Assembly: GCA_018702715.1 (NCBI GenBank)
Contig: JABIYQ010000319.1
Span: 1 to 25,509 of the forward strand
DNA length: 25,509 bases
Direction of reading: 5' to 3'
From: Desulfobacula sp.
GTDB taxonomy: Bacteria > Desulfobacterota > Desulfobacteria > Desulfobacterales > Desulfobacteraceae
The position numbers and the translations under genes were made by a program. This document shows, in pieces, positions 1 through 8,017 of the stretch. How positions within the stretch are numbered: the stretch's first letter is position 1; each line of letters opens with the position of its first letter. The notes below the pieces were generated by a model. The model made no database searches. It was not told the origin of the DNA and saw only the letters and a program-made list of their open reading frames with translations.

Positions 1-75
1 ACCCCTTGAAATCATACCATGCTCAAAAAAAGAGCTGATGAGTTCCGGAAACAGGGTCAATACGGTAAAGTCCAT
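1..75 (-). CDS. trmD: tRNA (guanine-N1-)-methyltransferase TrmD, N-terminal fragment
   Basis: The minus strand from 75 reads MDFTVLTLFPELISSFFEHG and stays open to the window edge, so only 25 residues are visible. This opening (beta strand, then TLFPE, then a phenylalanine-rich helix) is typical of TrmD, the SpoU/TrmD knotted methyltransferase that makes m1G37 in tRNA. The ATG overlaps the TAA stop of rimM by one base (TAATG), which implies translational coupling. The position after rimM in an ffh-rpsP-khpA-rimM cluster supports the call. The rest of the protein lies outside the window. Confidence 0.9.
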   Translation of the reverse strand, partial: MDFTVLTLFPELISSFFEHGMISRG

Positions 76-587
76 TAGTAATCCTCGGGCAGCGTTGTCA
101 GCAGAGTCTTTTTTTCAATATCAACCAACTCAACAAAGTGTTTATGCATGGGCACCAGGGTTTCCTTGTCTTTGTCAGTTACAACTAAAATATCATTTGC
201 GCCCGTTGGGAAGATATCTGTTATCTTGCCGATAAACCCTTTTTGATGATCAACTACATCAAGCCCCAAAAGATCTTGCCAATACCATGTATCTTTTTCC
301 GGTTCCGGCAATTGATCTCGGTCAATGAGAATCATTTTTCCTATAAGGTCTTCAGCAAGATTTCGGCTGTCGATTCCTTTAAGGGATAGTATGACCCCTT
401 TTTTATGGGGCAATGCCTGAAGGATAGTAAATGTCTCGCCCAGTTCCTCATCTGATTTTAAAAGAACGCTTATGCCTGGACAAAAGGTATTAACCGACTC
501 TGCAAAGGACCAAACCTTAAGATTACCATTGAGTCCGTGAACTCCGGTTACCTTGCCTATAGTAAACGAAGTGTCTTTGTTCATCAT
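75..587 (-). CDS. rimM: Ribosome maturation factor RimM
   Basis: A 170-residue protein of normal RimM length. The N-terminal half has the family signature near residues 11-24 (IGKVTGVHGLNGNLKV). The C-terminal PRC-barrel half contains the WYWQDLLGLDV segment (about 101-111) and ends ANDILVV...LVPMHKHFVELVDIE, typical of RimM. RimM binds S19 and assists assembly of the 30S head. The gene starts immediately after the khpA stop (no gap) and overlaps trmD by one base, so the three are probably translated in a coupled way. Two consecutive ATG codons open the frame; the first is used here. Confidence 0.95.
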   Translation of the reverse strand: MMNKDTSFTIGKVTGVHGLNGNLKVWSFAESVNTFCPGISVLLKSDEELGETFTILQALPHKKGVILSLKGIDSRNLAEDLIGKMILIDRDQLPEPEKDTWYWQDLLGLDVVDHQKGFIGKITDIFPTGANDILVVTDKDKETLVPMHKHFVELVDIEKKTLLTTLPEDY

Positions 588-818
588 CTATTCAATAATT
601 TCAAGAACCGTGCGTTTTTTAAGCTTGGTGGATGCTGCACTTAAAATTGTTCTCATGGCCCGTGCCGATCGCCCTTGCTTGCCTATTACTTTACCCAGAT
701 CCTCTTTTGCCACCTTAAGCTCTAAAACAGAAGTTTGATCTCCACTAACTTCTGAAACTTGAACCTGATCAGGATTGTCTACCAGTGCTTTTGCAATGTA
801 TTCTATCAGCTCTTTCAT
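588..818 (-). CDS. khpA: KH-domain RNA-binding protein KhpA (YlqC family)
   Basis: A 76-residue single KH domain. The GxxG RNA-binding loop is visible as GKVIGKQGRSARAMRTI (about 42-58), and the start MKELIEYIAKALVDNPDQV is characteristic of the KhpA/YlqC family. Such proteins are small RNA chaperones encoded between rpsP and rimM in many bacteria, exactly the arrangement here. The stop abuts the rimM start. No transmembrane or signal segment is seen. A 64-bp gap separates it from rpsP. Confidence 0.92.
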   Translation of the reverse strand: MKELIEYIAKALVDNPDQVQVSEVSGDQTSVLELKVAKEDLGKVIGKQGRSARAMRTILSAASTKLKKRTVLEIIE

Positions 819-882
819 AAATAGATCTCCTTAAATTAAGGTGTTGAGAATACCCTGGGGTTGCATATAAAACATCATATGC

Positions 883-1131
883 TTAAGCTTGGCTGACTCC
901 CTGCTGTTTTAATATACTCTGGACGGTTGTTGAGGGCTTAGCCCCTTCGCCCAACCAATACTTTACTCTGTCTTCTTTCAGCGTAATTGCAACCGGCTCA
1001 ACCATTGGATTGTAGGTACCTAGAAGCTCCAAAAATTTACCATCTCTAGGCTTTTCAATGTCAGCTGCCACTATTCTGTAAAAAGGTTTCTTTTTTGTGC
1101 CTTTTCTGGTCAATCTGATTCTTACGGACAT
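883..1131 (-). CDS. rpsP: 30S ribosomal protein S16
   Basis: An 82-residue protein beginning MSVRIRLTRKGTKKKPFYRI, with the S16 features (V)AAD..PRDGKFLELLGTYNP and the WLGEGAKPSTTV segment near the C-terminus. S16 is a primary 16S rRNA binding protein of the small subunit. The length is normal. It sits 16 bp downstream of ffh and upstream of khpA in the usual cluster, so it is probably co-transcribed from the promoter in front of ffh. No separate promoter was seen in the 16-bp gap. Confidence 0.97.
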   Translation of the reverse strand: MSVRIRLTRKGTKKKPFYRIVAADIEKPRDGKFLELLGTYNPMVEPVAITLKEDRVKYWLGEGAKPSTTVQSILKQQGVSQA

Positions 1132-1147
1132 ATTCTTTTTTGTCTCC

Positions 1148-2473
1148 TTAAAATGGCAGCATGTTTTTCAATGATCGCATGCCACCTTTATTAAACTTCT
1201 TTATCATTTTCATGGACTGGGTATAGCTTTTTAAAAGCTTATTAACCTCCTGAACTGAGGTTCCGCTCCCATTGGCAATCCTCTTTTTTCTTGACCCCTT
1301 GATAATGGCGTGGATACGTCTTTCTTCAGGTGTCATTGAATTTATAATTGCTTCAATCCTTGCAAATTCTTTGTCATCTATATTTAAGCCTTTAAGCTGC
1401 TTCTTATTCATCCCAGGCAACATTCCAATGAGGTCTTTAATTGATCCCATTTTCCGGACGGATTTCATCTGGTTTTTAAAATCTTCCAGGGTAAAGGCAT
1501 TCTTTCTTAGCTTCTTTTCAAGCGCTTTGGCCTCTTTTTGGTCAACCGATTCCTGGGCCTTTTCAATAAATGAAAGCGCGTCTCCCATCCCTAGAATTCT
1601 GGAGGCCATCCTGTCGGGATGGAATGCTTCCAGCGCCGTTGATTTTTCACCCACACCGATGAATTTTAACGGTTTACCGGTAACGGCTTTTATGGAAAGC
1701 GCTGCACCACCGCGAGCATCACCATCCATTTTGGTTAGTACAACACCGGTAAGATCAAGCGCCTTATCAAATGCCCCGGCAATATTCACCGCATCCTGAC
1801 CTGTCATGGCATCGGCAACAAGAAGGATTTCTGATGGATTTAACCCTTTTTTGATGCCCTTTAACTCCGCCATTAATTCTTCATCAAGATGCAGCCTTCC
1901 AGCGGTATCCAGTAATAAGGTGTCACATCCTAATTTTCTGGCTGCCAATAGTGCATCCTGACAGATTTTTAAAGGCTTCATATCAGTTGTGGATTGGAAT
2001 ACAGGAACTGAAAGTTGTTTTCCAATCTTTTTTAACTGATCAATTGCCGCGGGTCTGTAAACATCCACCGGTACCAGGAACGGTTTTCGGCCTTTGTTCC
2101 GAAGATATAGCGCAAGCTTCCCTGCTGTTGTGGTTTTACCAGAACCCTGTAAACCAATAAGCATAACAGAACCCAAGGACTTCCCATCAAGATTCAAGCC
2201 CTGATGCTCAGATCCCATCATTCTGGTAAATTCATCGTTTACAATTTTTATGACCTGCTGACCGGGTGTAAGGCTTTGCATTACTTCCTGGCCTAAAGCC
2301 CTGCCTTTTATATCTGAAATAACAGATTTTGCAACCTTATAATTGACATCAGCCTCAAGTAATGCCATTCGCACCTGCTTAAGACCATCATCGATGTTCT
2401 TTTCATTCAGTGTGCCGTGACCTTTTAGCTTTTTAAAGACCGAATCAAGTCTGTCACTCAAATTTTCAAACAT
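1148..2473 (-). CDS. ffh: Signal recognition particle GTPase Ffh (SRP54)
   Basis: A 441-residue protein with the full SRP54 layout. There is an N-domain four-helix bundle (about 1-85), then the G domain with the P-loop GLQGSGKTTTAGKLA near 108-122, DTAGRL (G3), TKMDGDARGGAAL (G4 and beyond), and GVGEK. The C-terminal M domain is rich in methionine (about 300-441) and includes the GSRKKRIANGSGTSVQEVN 4.5S RNA-binding segment. Ffh, with 4.5S RNA and FtsY, targets nascent membrane proteins co-translationally. It is the first gene of the ffh-rpsP-khpA-rimM-trmD unit and is divergent from rlmN. Confidence 0.97.
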   Translation of the reverse strand: MFENLSDRLDSVFKKLKGHGTLNEKNIDDGLKQVRMALLEADVNYKVAKSVISDIKGRALGQEVMQSLTPGQQVIKIVNDEFTRMMGSEHQGLNLDGKSLGSVMLIGLQGSGKTTTAGKLALYLRNKGRKPFLVPVDVYRPAAIDQLKKIGKQLSVPVFQSTTDMKPLKICQDALLAARKLGCDTLLLDTAGRLHLDEELMAELKGIKKGLNPSEILLVADAMTGQDAVNIAGAFDKALDLTGVVLTKMDGDARGGAALSIKAVTGKPLKFIGVGEKSTALEAFHPDRMASRILGMGDALSFIEKAQESVDQKEAKALEKKLRKNAFTLEDFKNQMKSVRKMGSIKDLIGMLPGMNKKQLKGLNIDDKEFARIEAIINSMTPEERRIHAIIKGSRKKRIANGSGTSVQEVNKLLKSYTQSMKMIKKFNKGGMRSLKNMLPF

Positions 2474-2510
2474 AAAGAGACCAACCCCAAAATATCAAAT
2501 CAAATCATTG

Positions 2511-2539
2511 AAATTAGTATATATTCCGTGATATGTCAA
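2511..2539 (-). promoter_or_regulatory. Probable sigma-70-type promoter for the ffh operon
   Basis: On the minus strand there is a perfect TTGACA (plus-strand 2534-2539), a 17-bp spacer, and TAATTT (plus-strand 2511-2516). It lies about 40 bp before the ffh ATG in the 97-bp ffh/rlmN divergent gap. The spacing is optimal; the -10 hexamer matches only partly. No experimental support. Confidence 0.5.
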
Positions 2540-2570
2540 GAAAATATTAACTTTAGGGTGATAAAAATAA

Positions 2571-3608
2571 ATGGAAAACATACTGGATTTTACAAGGGAT
2601 GATCTTGCCGGATGGTTTGATAACAACGGTATACGACCGTTCAGGGCCGGACAGATATTCAAGTGGCTATACATTCAGCAGGCAGATGCGTTTGAGCAGA
2701 TGACAGATCTATCAAAGGACTTGCGTAAAAAACTGGAAGATAATTTTTATATCCAACGTCTCATTATTGATGATAAACTGACTTCTGTTGATAGGACTGA
2801 AAAATTTTTGTATAGACTTTTTGATGGACATCATATTGAATCGGTACTGATTCCTGAAAAAGATCATTTCACTCTTTGTGTGTCTTCACAGGTTGGATGT
2901 GTTCAGAATTGTCAGTTTTGTCTAACTGCCAAAGGCGGATTCATCAGGAATTTAAATATTTCTGAAATGATCGCTCAGATAAGGGATGCAAGGTATTATC
3001 TGGTTAAAAAAAATCTTGATCCTAAAAAACTTTCCAATATCGTGTTCATGGGAATGGGGGAACCCCTTGCCAATTACAAAAATCTTGTAAAAGCATTAGA
3101 GATTATCACAGATAGTGATTATGGGCTCAAATTTTCATCTAAACGGGTAACGGTTTCTACCTGTGGCCTGGTCCCTAAAATTACACAATTGGGCCTTGAT
3201 ACTGATGTGAATCTGGCTGTATCTTTAAATGCAACTACAGATGAGATGCGATCCCGCTTGATGCCCATCAATAAAAAGTATCCATTAAACCAGTTGCTTA
3301 AGGCCTGTCAAACTTTTACCATGAAACCAAGAAAGAAGATTACTTTTGAATATATTTTAATGAAAGGCATCAACGATACAAAAGAAGATGCACTCAGGCT
3401 TGCAAAGCTTTTGGCTCCGATAAAAGCAAAGGTCAATCTGATACCCTTTAATGAATATGACAAAAGTGAATTTAAATGCCCTTCTAAAAATAAAATAAGT
3501 GAATTTTTACAGGTTTTACTCGATAAAAATTTCACAGCAATTACAAGAAAAAGCAAAGGTGCGGATATTTTAGCAGCATGTGGTCAGTTAAAAGCAAAAC
3601 TACATTGA
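2571..3608 (+). CDS. rlmN: 23S rRNA (adenine2503-C2) / tRNA A37 methyltransferase RlmN (radical SAM)
   Basis: A 345-residue radical-SAM enzyme that makes m2A2503 in 23S rRNA and m2A37 in some tRNAs. The cluster-binding CX3CX2C is at C110, C114 and C117 (GCVQNCQFCLTAKGGF). The two methyl-transfer cysteines of the family are present: C103 in LCVSSQVGC, and C337 in DILAACGQL near the C-terminus. GMGEP (SAM-binding) and LIPFNEY are also present. The N-terminal accessory domain (RPFRAGQIFKWLY) matches RlmN, not only Cfr. The 'FAT' usually after the third cysteine is 'LTA' here, a minor deviation. ATG 2571 was chosen because the protein then begins at the normal point of the family; only a weak AGGG-like ribosome site lies upstream. 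Confidence 0.93.
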   Translation: MENILDFTRDDLAGWFDNNGIRPFRAGQIFKWLYIQQADAFEQMTDLSKDLRKKLEDNFYIQRLIIDDKLTSVDRTEKFLYRLFDGHHIESVLIPEKDHFTLCVSSQVGCVQNCQFCLTAKGGFIRNLNISEMIAQIRDARYYLVKKNLDPKKLSNIVFMGMGEPLANYKNLVKALEIITDSDYGLKFSSKRVTVSTCGLVPKITQLGLDTDVNLAVSLNATTDEMRSRLMPINKKYPLNQLLKACQTFTMKPRKKITFEYILMKGINDTKEDALRLAKLLAPIKAKVNLIPFNEYDKSEFKCPSKNKISEFLQVLLDKNFTAITRKSKGADILAACGQLKAKLH

Positions 3609-3682
3609 ATCTTTGTGGATGTGCCTTATAATAAAAACACACAATAAAGATATTAAATTGTCCATAAGCTTAACCAAAAAAT

Positions 3683-3708
3683 TTTACCCGGAAACTTTAC
3701 CCGGAAAC
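3683..3708 (+). repeat. Tandem 13-bp duplication
   Basis: TTTACCCGGAAAC occurs twice head to tail (3683-3695 and 3696-3708) in the short gap before the response-regulator start. It is either a recent slippage duplication or a doubled binding site; nothing in the sequence decides between these. Confidence 0.75.
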
Positions 3709-3729
3709 CTTAATGGATCGGATATAGAA

Positions 3730-4215
3730 ATGTCAAATATCAGCTTAGAAAATAAAAAAGTTCTGATTGTTGATGATGAATCAGATGTTCTTGATTCTTT
3801 GGAAGAATTGTTAGATATGTGTACAATAGTTAGAGCCCAAAGCTTTGAAGAAGCTAATAATCTACTTGAGACCCAGGTCTTTGATATAGCGATTCTTGAT
3901 ATCATGGGTGTTGACGGATATCAGCTATTGGAGATCGCAAACAAGAAAAATATTATACCGGTAATGCTTACAGCCCATGCGCTCAGCCCGGACAATATTA
4001 AAAAATCATATCTTGGCGGTGCCTGCTCATATATTCCAAAAGAAGAAATGATCAATATAGAAACATTTCTTATGGATGTGCTGAATGCCAAAAAGGAAGG
4101 GAAAAACCCCTGGACAGATTGGTACAAAAGGCTTGGGGCCTTTTGTGAAGACAAGTTTGGGCCGGACTGGGACAAGGATGAAAAAGAGTTCTGGGAAAAG
4201 ATGATTTATTATTAA
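3730..4215 (+). CDS. Single-domain response regulator (CheY-like receiver with short C-terminal tail)
   Basis: From ATG 3730 the product has 161 residues: a receiver domain (about 8-120) with acidic pair D15/D16, phospho-acceptor D57 (AILDIMGVDGY), T81 (VMLTAH) and K104 (YIPKEE). A roughly 40-residue tail rich in W, K, D and E follows (WTDWYKRLGAFCEDKFGPDW) with no DNA-binding or enzymatic domain. It is probably a phosphorelay or protein-interaction output protein. The open frame extends upstream to a TTG at 3613, but those 39 codons look non-coding and contain the 13-bp duplication, so the ATG directly before the receiver is preferred. No histidine kinase is adjacent. Confidence 0.85.
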   Translation: MSNISLENKKVLIVDDESDVLDSLEELLDMCTIVRAQSFEEANNLLETQVFDIAILDIMGVDGYQLLEIANKKNIIPVMLTAHALSPDNIKKSYLGGACSYIPKEEMINIETFLMDVLNAKKEGKNPWTDWYKRLGAFCEDKFGPDWDKDEKEFWEKMIYY

Positions 4216-4244
4216 ACCGACGATTAGGATATTTTAAAAAAATT

Positions 4245-4277
4245 ATCTCCATTAAAATCTATTTAATGGAGATTTTT
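4245..4277. terminator. Bidirectional Rho-independent terminator
   Basis: A 12-bp perfect stem (ATCTCCATTAAA at 4245-4256 with TTTAATGGAGAT at 4262-4273) and a 5-nt loop, followed by a T run on the plus strand and preceded by an A run (T run on the minus strand). It lies between the convergent response regulator and the PP-loop gene, so it can end both transcripts. Confidence 0.88.
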
Positions 4278-5313
4278 ATATCATTAATTTTTTAAACTCT
4301 AACGCTTTGATTGTTTTGACGTAAAGGATCGTTTCAATGCCTTTTGCTGAAACTTTAATATCTGTATTTTCTCCTAAATTGGATTTGGTATAGCTTGCGC
4401 AGATCATGGCCGCAGTCAGAATGTTATTTTTGGTGGCGTTTCCTGTAAGAATTACATCAGGCCCCGGCAATCTTGCATGGTTCAATAAAATATCTTTGTC
4501 TTTCTCAAAATAGTCAAGCAGATGCCGGTTGTCCTTTTCTGAGCGCCCCACAATAACTTTTGTTTTTGAATCCAGTCTGAAATGCCTTCCATATTTTAAA
4601 AAATAAAGCTCTCTTTTATTAAAAAGTTTTTGAGTATTCATCAAATCTCTCAGTCTGCTGGAAAATATTTTATCAGTTAAAAGGCATCCACCGGCAGGGG
4701 CAGGGTATTCTTTAATTCCAAAATCTTTTGCCATCTGCATTTGGACTTTTCTAGATCTACCTGAGATATCCATGAGCTTTTGTCTGTCAACCAGACCCTT
4801 TTGCTCGACAAAGGTTTCGGGTAACAATTTTGCACATAAAGGTCTTAAAATTTGCCCGTCAAAACCTGAATTTTTTTCTACATATCGCAATGAATTTTTA
4901 TTTTGGGATTTGGGCCTCTGGCCCAATACTTCACCGCTGAACAGGAAATGAAACCCTTCATTTTTTAAGATTTCGCCTGCCTTTGAAAACATCATGGCAT
5001 GGCAGTCCATGCAGGGATTCATGTTTTTCCCAAAACCAGCCTTGGGACTTTTCATCATTTCCATATAATCATTTGTAATATCAAGTGTAATCAGAGGGAT
5101 ACCGGTCATGTGAGAAGCTTTTTGGGCTGATTCAGATGAAAAGAAAGGGGTCTCAAAGCAAATCCAGGTAATAAAAATTCCCTGGCGTTGAAGTAAAAGG
5201 GCGGACATAATACTGTCAAGTCCGCCTGAACATAGACCTAATCCTTTAATTTGATTTTTAGTCTGATTTTTAATTTGGTCTTTAGGCTGGCTTGAGGTTT
5301 CATCAATTTTCAT
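4276..5313 (-). CDS. MnmA/ThiI-like PP-loop tRNA thiouridylase-type protein with C-terminal NFACT-R-like domain
   Basis: A 345-residue cytosolic protein. An ATP pyrophosphatase P-loop SGGLDS is at 29-34. Two candidate sulfur-handling sites are visible: CMDCH (C101, C104) and C210 in PAPAGGCLLTD. This resembles the two-cysteine arrangement of tRNA-thiolating enzymes such as MnmA. The C-terminal part (about 240-345, YGRHFRLDSKTKVIVGRSEKDN) resembles the NFACT-R (DUF814) RNA-binding module seen in MnmA-like proteins of deltaproteobacteria. The exact modified base is not deducible. Oddity: the N-terminal extension DQIKNQTKNQIK comes from an imperfect short DNA repeat and may be a slippage product. 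The start is 13 bp from the divergent nth start. Confidence 0.8.
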   Translation of the reverse strand: MKIDETSSQPKDQIKNQTKNQIKGLGLCSGGLDSIMSALLLQRQGIFITWICFETPFFSSESAQKASHMTGIPLITLDITNDYMEMMKSPKAGFGKNMNPCMDCHAMMFSKAGEILKNEGFHFLFSGEVLGQRPKSQNKNSLRYVEKNSGFDGQILRPLCAKLLPETFVEQKGLVDRQKLMDISGRSRKVQMQMAKDFGIKEYPAPAGGCLLTDKIFSSRLRDLMNTQKLFNKRELYFLKYGRHFRLDSKTKVIVGRSEKDNRHLLDYFEKDKDILLNHARLPGPDVILTGNATKNNILTAAMICASYTKSNLGENTDIKVSAKGIETILYVKTIKALEFKKLMI

Positions 5314-5326
5314 ATATAATCATTCC

Positions 5327-5962
5327 ATGATATTGAATGCATCAAAAATAAAAACAATTCTTAAAACTCTAAGAGAAAGATACCCTGTTGTCAAGACCCA
5401 GCTTGATCATGAAACACCTTTTCAACTGCTCATTGCCACCATTATGTCAGCCCAGTGCACAGATATTCAGGTGAACAAAGTATCGAAAAAGCTGTTCGAA
5501 AAATATCCTGATCCCGAGGGGTTGGCTCAGGCTCCTTTAAACGGCATCAAACAAATAATATATTCTACGGGCTTTTATAATAATAAAGCTAAAAATATTA
5601 AAGCCTGTGCCTTTGCAGTCCTAAATGATTATCAGGCAAAAGTGCCGGATGACCTAACCAAGCTTACTGCCTTGCCGGGGGTGGGCAGGAAAACTGCCAA
5701 TGTTGTTTTGTCGGCGGCTTTTGGTCATCAGACAATTGTCGTGGATACTCATGTATTGAGGATTTCCAGAAGGCTTGGTCTGACAAAAAGCCGGGATCCT
5801 GTAAAAATTGAATATGAATTAATGGAGATCATACCCAAGACATCCTGGAGTGATTTATCTCTTCAATTGATTTATTTTGGAAGGGAAATCTGTGATGCCA
5901 AAAAACCGCGCTGTGAAAAATGTCCATTGTTTAAAATCTGTCCGACAAGAGGTAAGGGGTAA
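5327..5962 (+). CDS. nth: Endonuclease III (DNA glycosylase/AP lyase)
   Basis: A 211-residue base-excision repair enzyme acting on oxidised pyrimidines. Present are the helix-hairpin-helix LPGVGRKTANVV (about 115-126) with the catalytic lysine, the catalytic aspartate in VVDTHVLR, and the C-terminal [4Fe-4S] motif CX6CX2CX5C (CDAKKPRCEKCPLFKIC). Length is normal. The start ATG 5327 gives the usual N-terminus; no strong Shine-Dalgarno is visible. It converges on ubiB with only 6 bp between stops, and no hairpin terminator was seen between them. Confidence 0.95.
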   Translation: MILNASKIKTILKTLRERYPVVKTQLDHETPFQLLIATIMSAQCTDIQVNKVSKKLFEKYPDPEGLAQAPLNGIKQIIYSTGFYNNKAKNIKACAFAVLNDYQAKVPDDLTKLTALPGVGRKTANVVLSAAFGHQTIVVDTHVLRISRRLGLTKSRDPVKIEYELMEIIPKTSWSDLSLQLIYFGREICDAKKPRCEKCPLFKICPTRGKG

Positions 5963-5968
5963 GGCAGG

Positions 5969-7669
5969 TCAGAGCCGTCCTTTTCGGATGATGGCGACCA
6001 AAAGCCAGATTCCCATGACAGCAGCGGCAAAAAATCCGGCAATTCCGATTACAGATACTCCGAAAAGAAGCGGTGGAACATTGGAATTGATGAGCATTGC
6101 TGATCCTAATATCAATGCAGCTATAATGATGGAAAAAGCAATTCTATTGCTTGTCTGGTCCTGTGTGTTCAACATTTTATCAAATCCTTCAATTTTCAAA
6201 TTGAAAGATAGTTTTCCAGATTTTGTCAGCCGCAAGATTTCGACGGCATCTGTGGGGAAGATTTCAAACAATTTATAAGATTCTCTTGCAATCCCCATAA
6301 AATCCTTAGCCATTCTTGATGGTGTAAATTTTCTGTGTTTTGCAGCCTTTACATAGGGAATTGCATGGGAAATCATGTCAAAATCAGGATCAAGTTTTTT
6401 GGCAAGCCCCTCTATGGATATAAAGGCTTTTATTATTAAAAAAAAATTCGGGGGAATCTTTAATTTATGAATGGCACACAGTTCAAGAAACTGGTTAACC
6501 ATTTTAGTGGTTTTAATATTTTTTAGTGTTTTTAAAAGATGTGTGGATACAAATAAGGACACATCTTTTTCAAGCAGTACCAGGTCTGGCTGGATTTCGT
6601 ATTCAGAAAGCTCGCATAAAAGCCTTACCGTGAGTTTAAAGTCGTTTGTGGCAATACTGTGAATTAGATCAACAAATACTTCCTGGGTGTGATGATCCAC
6701 AAACCCTACCATGCCGAAGTCCACGGGACCGATGCGGTTTCTTTCCAGAATAAAAATATTGCCTGGATGGGGATCAGCATGAAAAAATCCATATTCAAAC
6801 ACCTGTTTCATATAGAAATCAGCCCCGCGTCGTGTGATCAATTTTTTGTCAAGCCCGGCCAGGTTGATTGCATCCACATCATCTGATTTGATTCCATGAA
6901 TATATTCCATAGCCAATACCCGTTGGCTTGATTCGGCAAAATATACTTTTGGGATATAAATGGTTTTGTCATCTTTGAACTGTTCGGCCATCCGTTCCAT
7001 GTTGGATGCTTCAATGGTGTAGTCCAGCTCTTTACCGAGAGTTTTGGCAAATTCTTCAACAATTTTTACCGGTTTGAAAAAAGCGGCTTCCTCAATATTA
7101 TTTTCCATTATGGAAGCGATGTGAAGCATAATTTCCAGATCTGTTTCAATAGTTTTCTGAATACCGGGTCTCTGGATCTTTACGGCAATCTGATTATTGT
7201 TGTTGATCTGTGCCTTATGTACCTGACCTATGGAAGCACTGGCAAAAGGTATTTTTTCTATGGATTTAAAAATTTTGTCATAGGGCCTGCCAAATTCAGA
7301 TGCAATAATTGCTTTTACATGTTCAAATCCAAAGGGCGGGACATGATCCTGTAGTTGTGCAAGTTCATTTAAAAGGGCAACGGGAATAAGGTCGGGTCTG
7401 GAGGAAAGAACCTGGCCCATCTTGATAAAGGTGGGCCCGAGTTCTTCAAATACCATTCTGATTCGCTGGTTTTTAGAAAGTTTTTCAACTTTTTCGTGGC
7501 TTTTAACAAAGGGAATAAGCTTGCGGCCGGATTCAATGTAATGGTCAATATGCATTGAATCAATGATATTTCCAAAACCATATTTTAAAATGATGCCAAT
7601 GATTTGCTGATACCGTCTCAGATGCCGGTATCGTTTGCTCACCCTGCCAATATTTTTAATACTCAGCAT
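5969..7669 (-). CDS. ubiB: AarF/ABC1/UbiB-family atypical kinase-like ATPase
   Basis: A 566-residue protein with the UbiB/ADCK hallmark KxGQ (FIKMGQVLSSRPDL, about 81-94), the alanine-rich loop ASASIGQVH (about 143-151), the conserved lysine in AVKIQRPG, HADPHPGNIFI and the metal-binding DFGMVG. Two C-terminal transmembrane helices (about 513-560) anchor it in the membrane. The family supports ubiquinone/isoprenoid-quinone biosynthesis or lipid homeostasis. Since sulfate reducers use menaquinone, the lipid role may be broader than the symbol implies. It is the last gene of a minus-strand operon, 24 bp after a phasin-like gene, a pairing that suggests a lipid or polyester context. Confidence 0.9.
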   Translation of the reverse strand: MLSIKNIGRVSKRYRHLRRYQQIIGIILKYGFGNIIDSMHIDHYIESGRKLIPFVKSHEKVEKLSKNQRIRMVFEELGPTFIKMGQVLSSRPDLIPVALLNELAQLQDHVPPFGFEHVKAIIASEFGRPYDKIFKSIEKIPFASASIGQVHKAQINNNNQIAVKIQRPGIQKTIETDLEIMLHIASIMENNIEEAAFFKPVKIVEEFAKTLGKELDYTIEASNMERMAEQFKDDKTIYIPKVYFAESSQRVLAMEYIHGIKSDDVDAINLAGLDKKLITRRGADFYMKQVFEYGFFHADPHPGNIFILERNRIGPVDFGMVGFVDHHTQEVFVDLIHSIATNDFKLTVRLLCELSEYEIQPDLVLLEKDVSLFVSTHLLKTLKNIKTTKMVNQFLELCAIHKLKIPPNFFLIIKAFISIEGLAKKLDPDFDMISHAIPYVKAAKHRKFTPSRMAKDFMGIARESYKLFEIFPTDAVEILRLTKSGKLSFNLKIEGFDKMLNTQDQTSNRIAFSIIIAALILGSAMLINSNVPPLLFGVSVIGIAGFFAAAVMGIWLLVAIIRKGRL

Positions 7670-7693
7670 AAAAAGTCCTGGGTTTTATTATGC

Positions 7694-7990
7694 TTAATCA
7701 GACAATTTTTTTGTCAGATCGTCAATCCTCTTGTTAAGATCTGCTATATCTGACTTTGACGGCAGGTCCAGCTTTAAAAGTATCTTTTCTATGGTTCCTT
7801 CAATTTTTTGATCAAATCCGGTTTTAGCATCTTCATATTTTTGCTGACAATCGGCGAGAAACTCTTTTGCTTCATCCTGATTCATTTTGGATTTTTCAGC
7901 AAATTCTTTTGCCAGGTCTTCGATTTCGTTTTTAGATCTTAAGGCCAGCCCAACGCCTGTTAAAAGGCCTTTTTTCAGATAGTCAAACAT
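7694..7990 (-). CDS. Phasin-like small coiled-coil protein
   Basis: A 98-residue, charged, helical protein beginning MFDYLKKGLLTGVGLALRSK, with a predicted amphipathic N-terminus and a C-terminal heptad segment (IADLNKRIDDLTKKL). This resembles short phasin/PhaF-type proteins that coat polyhydroxyalkanoate granules or act as membrane-associated partners. No catalytic motif is present. It lies between an acyl-CoA dehydrogenase (27 bp upstream) and ubiB (24 bp downstream), so all three are probably one operon. The phasin call rests on size, coiled coil and context, not on a decisive motif. Confidence 0.72.
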   Translation of the reverse strand: MFDYLKKGLLTGVGLALRSKNEIEDLAKEFAEKSKMNQDEAKEFLADCQQKYEDAKTGFDQKIEGTIEKILLKLDLPSKSDIADLNKRIDDLTKKLSD

Positions 7991-8017
7991 GTTTGTTCCG
8001 CCTCTTAAAAAAATAGT

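Noticed and set aside
1272..1799. 175-codon plus-strand frame opposite ffh
   Set aside because: A shadow of the conserved ffh reading frame on the opposite strand; no motif or ribosome site.
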